This document shows positions 21,987-23,975 of a stretch of 23,975 nt of DNA, one piece after another. The DNA comes from an uncultured Flavobacteriaceae bacterium (GTDB lineage Bacteria; Bacteroidota; Bacteroidia; Flavobacteriales; Flavobacteriaceae). The stretch spans positions 1 through 23,975 of the forward strand of contig CAJWAY010000008.1 of assembly GCA_913020685.1 (NCBI GenBank), written 5' to 3'. Every line of letters starts with the position of its first letter. Positions within the stretch are counted from its first letter, which is position 1. A model generated the notes under the pieces. The model was not told the DNA's origin, made no database searches, and saw only the letters and a program-made list of their open reading frames with translations. The position numbers and the translations under genes were made by a program.

Positions 21987-23975
21987 TTAGCTTTTGTCTT
22001 CCATTTTCTCCTTTAAATCGACTAAAGCATCCAAATCTCCCAAAGTGGTTTTTTCAGAATTGTTTTCTTTGACTTTCTTTACAGCCCTATTAAAATTTTG
22101 CTTTTCTTGCTCTTTAAATATGTTGGTATGAGAGGCTACAACACGCTTGAACTCTTTGTTGAATTCAATAATCTTAAACTCGGCTTCCTCGCCCCTTGTT
22201 AGTTTAGAACCATCTTCTTTTTCCATGTGTCTTTGTGGTACAAATGCAATTACATCATCGTTAAATTTAATGGTTGCTCCTTTGTCAACAATTTCGGTTA
22301 TAGCAGTTTTGTGAATAGAATCCAAAGCGAACTCATTAGCGTATTTATCCCAAGGATTATCTTTAGTTTGCTTGTGACCAAGGCTTAATTTTCTACCTTC
22401 AACGTCAAGTTCTAATACCATAACTTCGATCTCATCGCCTAAGGTTAATAATTCTGAGGGGTGCTTCACTTTCTTTGTCCAAGACAAGTCAGAGATATAA
22501 ACCAATCCATCTACTCCTTCTTCCAATTCAATAAATACACCAAAATTTGTAAAATTTCGTACAATTCCTTTGTGTTTTGAATTTACTGGATATTTAGTAG
22601 TTATATCAGTCCATGGATCGGGAGAAAGTTGTTTGATGCCCAAAGACATTTTTCGGGTCTCGCGATCTAAACTAAGTAAAATAGCATCTACTTCGTCACC
22701 AACATTAACAAAATCTTGAGCAGACCTCAAGTGAGTTGACCAAGACATTTCAGAAACATGAACCAACCCTTCTACTCCTTCTTCTATTTCAATAAAGGCA
22801 CCATAGTCGGCAATTACAACTACTTTTCCTTTCACTTGATCTCCTTCATTAAGCTCCTCGCTCAGTCGATCCCAAGGATGTGCGCTCAGTTGCTTTAAAC
22901 CCAATTGAATTCTCGACTTATCATCATCAAAGTCCAGAATTACAACATTGAGTTTTTGATCTAATTCCAATATTTCGTTTGGATGGTTAATTCGACTCCA
23001 AGACAAATCCGTAATGTGAACCAATCCATCAACACCTCCAAGGTCCACGAAAACCCCGTATGAAGTAATATTTTTCACTGTGCCCTCCAATACCTGTCCT
23101 TTCTCAAGCTGACCAATAATCTCCTTTTTTTGTTCCTCTAAATCAGCCTCAATTAATGCTTTATGAGATACGACAACATTTTTGAACTCATGATTGATTT
23201 TAACTACTTTGAATTCCATGGTTTTGTCTACATATTGATCGTAATCTCTAATTGGCTTTACATCAATTTGAGAACCAGGCAAAAAAGCTTCAATTCCAAA
23301 TACATCAACAATCATTCCGCCTTTTGTCCGACATTTCACAAAACCATTAACAACTTCTCCATTGTCATGGGCACTGTTTACACGATCCCAAGCCTTGATT
23401 ACACGTGCTTTTCTGTGAGATAAAATAAGTTGACCTGTTTTATCTTCACGGGTATCTACAATTACCTCAACTTTGTCTCCAACTTTCAGATTGGGGTTAT
23501 ATCTAAATTCGTTAAGAGAAATTACACCCTCGGATTTAGCGTTAATATCAATAATAGCCTCTCTATCGGTCAGGTGAACTATTGTCCCATCCAATACATC
23601 CTCATCAGCGGTGTCAACAAAATTTTCAGCCACTAAGGCCTCAAACTCTTTCAACTGCTTATCTTCAATTACATCAATACCCTCTTGATAGTTGTGCCAA
23701 TTAAAATTATCTAGGAACTCATCTTTCTGGTCAGCCACAGAAGCATTTGATTTGGCAGAGAGCACTTCTCCTTTTGGAGAAGCAACAACAGCCTCTTCGG
23801 AAACAATTCCATCATCACTCTCAATCTTTTCTTCTTTAACTTTTTTGATTGTAGCAGGCTTTTTTGCAATGGGGGGTTTCTTGGCTGCAGTGGTTTTCTT
23901 AGCTGCAGTAGTTTTCTTAGCTACAGTGGTTTTCTTAGCTACAGTGGTTTTCTTGGCCGCAGTGGTTTTCTTGGC
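21987..23975 (-). CDS. rpsA: 30S ribosomal protein S1 (5' truncated by window)
   Basis: 662 codons are visible and the frame is open to the window edge, so the start lies outside. Six S1 (OB-fold) RNA-binding domains follow in order. Their first residues are near EDVLDGTIVHLT, NGEVVNGFVKCR, KGQVLEGTVKNI, EGDQVKGKVVVI, VNSKHKGIVRNF and LDSIHKTAITEI. The third to fifth have the classic YGVFVDL or FGVFIEL core and the VHITDLSW type motif. Ahead of domain 1 is an acidic stretch (EEKIESDDG) and, before it, a Lys/Ala/Thr repeat region at the window edge. A GTG at 23763-23765 is in frame, but the coding repeats upstream argue against it as the start. S1 binds mRNA leaders, which matters in a lineage that hardly uses Shine-Dalgarno pairing. 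A terminator follows the stop. Confidence 0.95.
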   Translation of the reverse strand, partial: AKKTTAAKKTTVAKKTTVAKKTTAAKKTTAAKKPPIAKKPATIKKVKEEKIESDDGIVSEEAVVASPKGEVLSAKSNASVADQKDEFLDNFNWHNYQEGIDVIEDKQLKEFEALVAENFVDTADEDVLDGTIVHLTDREAIIDINAKSEGVISLNEFRYNPNLKVGDKVEVIVDTREDKTGQLILSHRKARVIKAWDRVNSAHDNGEVVNGFVKCRTKGGMIVDVFGIEAFLPGSQIDVKPIRDYDQYVDKTMEFKVVKINHEFKNVVVSHKALIEADLEEQKKEIIGQLEKGQVLEGTVKNITSYGVFVDLGGVDGLVHITDLSWSRINHPNEILELDQKLNVVILDFDDDKSRIQLGLKQLSAHPWDRLSEELNEGDQVKGKVVVIADYGAFIEIEEGVEGLVHVSEMSWSTHLRSAQDFVNVGDEVDAILLSLDRETRKMSLGIKQLSPDPWTDITTKYPVNSKHKGIVRNFTNFGVFIELEEGVDGLVYISDLSWTKKVKHPSELLTLGDEIEVMVLELDVEGRKLSLGHKQTKDNPWDKYANEFALDSIHKTAITEIVDKGATIKFNDDVIAFVPQRHMEKEDGSKLTRGEEAEFKIIEFNKEFKRVVASHTNIFKEQEKQNFNRAVKKVKENNSEKTTLGDLDALVDLKEKMEDKS
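23886..23975 (-). repeat. 18-base tandem repeat coding AKKTT(A/V) hexapeptides in S1
   Basis: Five consecutive 18-base units, at 23958-23975, 23940-23957, 23922-23939, 23904-23921 and 23886-23903. They encode AKKTTA, AKKTTV, AKKTTV, AKKTTA and AKKTTA. Two degenerate units follow toward the gene body (AKKPPI at 23868-23885 and AKKPAT at 23850-23867). The array runs off the window edge, so the copy number is a minimum. Third-position differences between units show it is not a perfectly fresh expansion. Confidence 0.9.

Noticed and set aside
23163..23636. Plus-strand frames of 86 and 68 codons opposite rpsA
   Set aside because: Shadow frames of the S1 domains on the other strand.
1..23975. Phage, defence island, transposon or CRISPR content
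   Set aside because: No transposase, integrase, repeat-spacer array or defence gene was recognised; every long frame belongs to a core-type gene or to the two uncharacterised genes described.

Overview
The window is a compact, AT-rich stretch of housekeeping chromosome. It most likely comes from a member of the Bacteroidota, though I cannot name a class. The evidence is a DUF3822 gene directly upstream of rsmD, an exported M24B aminopeptidase, a KDO-type LPS gene (kdsB), start codons without recognisable Shine-Dalgarno sequences, and repeated copies of the Bacteroidota -7 promoter element TAnnTTTG placed 4 to 25 bases before start codons. No mobile element, CRISPR array, tRNA or integration site was found.

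Layout. 1-2929 (+) is the end of a threonine operon: the C-terminus of bifunctional thrA, then thrB and thrC. 2918-4564 (-) is an exported Xaa-Pro aminopeptidase that converges on thrC. 4739-7421 (+) carries gcvT, an SDR/RmlD-like sugar-nucleotide reductase, and yebC. 7551-10303 (-) carries a PlsC-like acyltransferase, kdsB and a RecD-like helicase. 10394-12331 (+) carries an uncharacterised membrane-anchored protein, a DUF3822 protein and rsmD. 12338-12628 (-) is a short RNase P RNA, with a promoter divergent from that of dnaX. 12729-15043 (+) carries dnaX, split over two frames, and a MiaE-like tRNA hydroxylase. 15040-21885 (-) holds ppx, ppk1, sixA and pdxH (one unit), rnz, a STAS-like gene and pyrB (a unit with 4-base overlaps), and pyrR. 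21987-23975 (-) is rpsA, whose start lies beyond the window.

How the genes work together. thrABC converts aspartate-derived semialdehyde to threonine. Ppk1 and Ppx make and break polyphosphate and are translationally adjacent. pyrR and pyrB belong to pyrimidine synthesis. rnpB and rnz encode the enzymes that process the 5' and 3' ends of tRNA, and MiaE modifies tRNA.

The most notable signal is dnaX. Frame 0 ends at residue 354, just after the clamp-loader core. The conserved tau C-terminus continues unbroken in the -1 frame, across a GGGGAAAAG-TAA junction. This fits either a programmed -1 frameshift, in which the short gamma-like product is the default, or a one-base homopolymer error. Other points of interest are a histone-like AKKTT(A/V) hexapeptide repeat at the start of ribosomal protein S1, an RNase P RNA with a strongly shortened specificity region, and a degenerate STAS protein locked between pyrB and rnz.
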